This document shows, one piece after another, positions 6,436 through 7,389 of a stretch of 7,389 nt of DNA. The DNA lies in NCBI GenBank assembly GCA_964392615.1, contig CAYMRB010000486.1, positions 1 to 7,389 of the forward strand. The letters run 5' to 3'. The notes under the pieces were generated by a model. The model saw nothing but the letters and a program-made list of their open reading frames with translations. It did not search any database and was not told the origin of the DNA. This stretch comes from CAYMRB01 sp964392615 (GTDB lineage: Bacteria > Planctomycetota > UBA8108). The position numbers and the translations under genes were made by a program. Each line of letters begins with the position of its first letter. The first letter of the stretch is position 1.

Positions 6436-7190
6436 CCCCGACCGGGAGCGCGCACCCCGAGCCTCGACCCCGCGAGCTTGTCTGGGAAGAGGTCGTCGAG
6501 AGCGAACCGCGACCACCGGTCGACGCTGAGCTCGACGGCTGGGAGATCCATCGACACCGTCCCGGGCGCACGAACGCACGGCGCGAGTTCGAAGGCCGGC
6601 GCTTCCAGCTCAAGTGGTTCACGCACTCCGAACGCGCGACCCGCGGCGGCCCGGCACGCACCGAGTTCGCGAACGCCCGCACGCTCGCCGGGCTCGGCGT
6701 TCCGGGTGTGATCGCGGTCGGCTGGGGCCGCCACGCGACCGGCAGCTTCCTCGTCATGCGAGAGTCGCCGGGCGCGCCGATCTACTCGCTGCCTTCCCCC
6801 CCCACCGCAGAGCAGTACAGAGCGGTGACGACGGCGCTCGCGAACTACGTCGCGCGAATGCACGACGCGGGCTACTGCCACCGCGACCTCTACCTCGACC
6901 ACGTGCTGATCGACGGGCTCGACATGCACCTGATCGACGTCGGCCGTCTGCTGGCGTTCCGACGCCGACGCTGGGTGATCAAGGACCTCTCCGCGCTGCT
7001 GTTCTCTGCGTGGCGCGAAGGCGTGCCCGCGCAATACTCGCGGCTCTTCCTGCGCACGTATCTCGCTGCGACGCGGCGACGGTGGAGAGTGCGCAAACTA
7101 CTCGGCACGCTGGCGCGAAAGGCACAGCGTTACCGCGAGCACAACCGGCACGAAGACCTGTCGCAGCGGCCAGGACCGACGGCGCGGTAG
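6432..7190 (+). CDS. RfaP/WaaP (InaA)-family lipopolysaccharide kinase-like protein
   Basis: The product has 252 residues. It shows the compact protein-kinase-like fold of the family that phosphorylates heptose in the LPS inner core. FQLKWF (58-63) carries the likely ATP-binding Lys61. Glu78 in RTEFANARTL is the likely partner Glu, followed by LGVPGVIAVGWG and FLVMRE (106-111, hinge). CHRDLYLDHVLID (149-161) is the catalytic loop with Asp152 and the family-typical His157. HLIDVGRL (166-173) supplies the metal-binding Asp169 in place of a DFG motif. KDLSALLFSA (184-193) is the characteristic element after it. The C-terminus is basic (about 215-240) and may touch the membrane. The family acts in the cytoplasm on the inner leaflet side before LPS export. 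Start GTG 6432 overlaps the previous stop and has GAGG 6 bases upstream. Length fits the family (roughly 230-270). A sugar substrate is expected from the family; the actual acceptor here is unknown. Confidence 0.9.
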   Translation: MTPTGSAHPEPRPRELVWEEVVESEPRPPVDAELDGWEIHRHRPGRTNARREFEGRRFQLKWFTHSERATRGGPARTEFANARTLAGLGVPGVIAVGWGRHATGSFLVMRESPGAPIYSLPSPPTAEQYRAVTTALANYVARMHDAGYCHRDLYLDHVLIDGLDMHLIDVGRLLAFRRRRWVIKDLSALLFSAWREGVPAQYSRLFLRTYLAATRRRWRVRKLLGTLARKAQRYREHNRHEDLSQRPGPTAR

Positions 7191-7389
7191 CTCGCGTCCC
7201 GAACATCGCTCGTACGCTACCACGATCGCGGCGAAAACGCGTAGGGGTCGGCAGCAAGAGTCTGTTATCCTCGATGCTGGACTGTGGAATCCTCGGCCGA
7301 TTGCGGTCTGAAATCCGGCCGTCGTCGTGTGTCCGAATGGGTGCTCATCACGTACTCCCTTGTCGCGATGAGACTTACGATGACGAAAC
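7191..7389. other. Intergenic region after the operon, with a possible truncated gene start
   Basis: No hairpin with a T-tract is seen after the kinase stop, so I cannot place the operon terminator. The stretch from about 7250 is visibly less GC-rich than the genes. TGTTATCCT (7263-7271) resembles an extended -10 element on the plus strand, but no matching -35 is seen. Two plus-strand frames are open to the window end: ATG 7337, and ATG 7368 (with GTG 7341 and ATG 7380 in the same frame). Neither has a Shine-Dalgarno sequence, and too few codons remain to judge. Confidence 0.3.

Noticed and set aside
5320..6579. A 419-codon minus-strand frame opposite the TPR and kinase genes
   Set aside because: Arg-rich without domain pattern, and it spans a junction of two well-supported plus-strand genes.
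7263..7271. Extended -10-like sequence TGTTATCCT as a promoter
   Set aside because: There is no -35 match at a fitting distance, and the downstream gene is not visible enough to support it.
7337..7389. Truncated gene at the right edge
   Set aside because: Two competing frames are open, neither has a Shine-Dalgarno sequence, and at most 17 codons remain, so I did not call a CDS.

Overview
The window is GC-rich, densely coding bacterial DNA, and most probably comes from a planctomycete or a close relative. This is an inference from protein style, not from a search. The clues are a secreted protein with a C-terminal pair of dockerin-like calcium loops followed by a proline-rich tail, a secreted protein joining a HEAT-like unit to small paired beta modules and a LecA-like domain, a Lys/Ala-repeat protein tail, and frequent GTG starts.

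Layout. Bases 1-96 are the 3' end of a plus-strand gene for a protein with a Lys/Ala-repeat tail, closed by a textbook rho-independent terminator (131-164). A monocistronic secreted multidomain protein follows (289-1371, plus). It converges on a minus-strand gene for a secreted cohesin-like/dockerin-like protein (1404-2357), with a 32-base gap. A divergent intergenic region of about 290 bases (2358-2647) then leads into a tight three-gene plus-strand operon. The last 200 bases (7191-7389) are intergenic and possibly contain the very start of a next gene.

The operon (2648-7190) is the most distinctive part. Gene 1 is a 791-residue polytopic membrane protein with a spermidine-synthase-like SAM-binding domain between two membrane blocks. 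Gene 2 is a TPR lipoprotein whose GTG start overlaps the stop of gene 1. Gene 3 is a small RfaP/WaaP (InaA)-type lipopolysaccharide kinase-like protein whose GTG start overlaps the stop of gene 2 in the same way. Both junctions are GTGA overlaps preceded by a Shine-Dalgarno sequence, so the three products are probably made together. A joint role at the cell envelope is a reasonable guess: a membrane-bound transferase-like enzyme, a TPR scaffold anchored to the membrane, and a kinase of the family that phosphorylates LPS core sugar. The substrate of the SAM-domain protein is unknown, and the Asp motif expected of a true aminopropyltransferase is not visible.

No rRNA, tRNA, CRISPR array, insertion sequence or phage gene was recognised. 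The long reading frames opposite or overlapping the real genes are arginine-rich by-products of high GC content.
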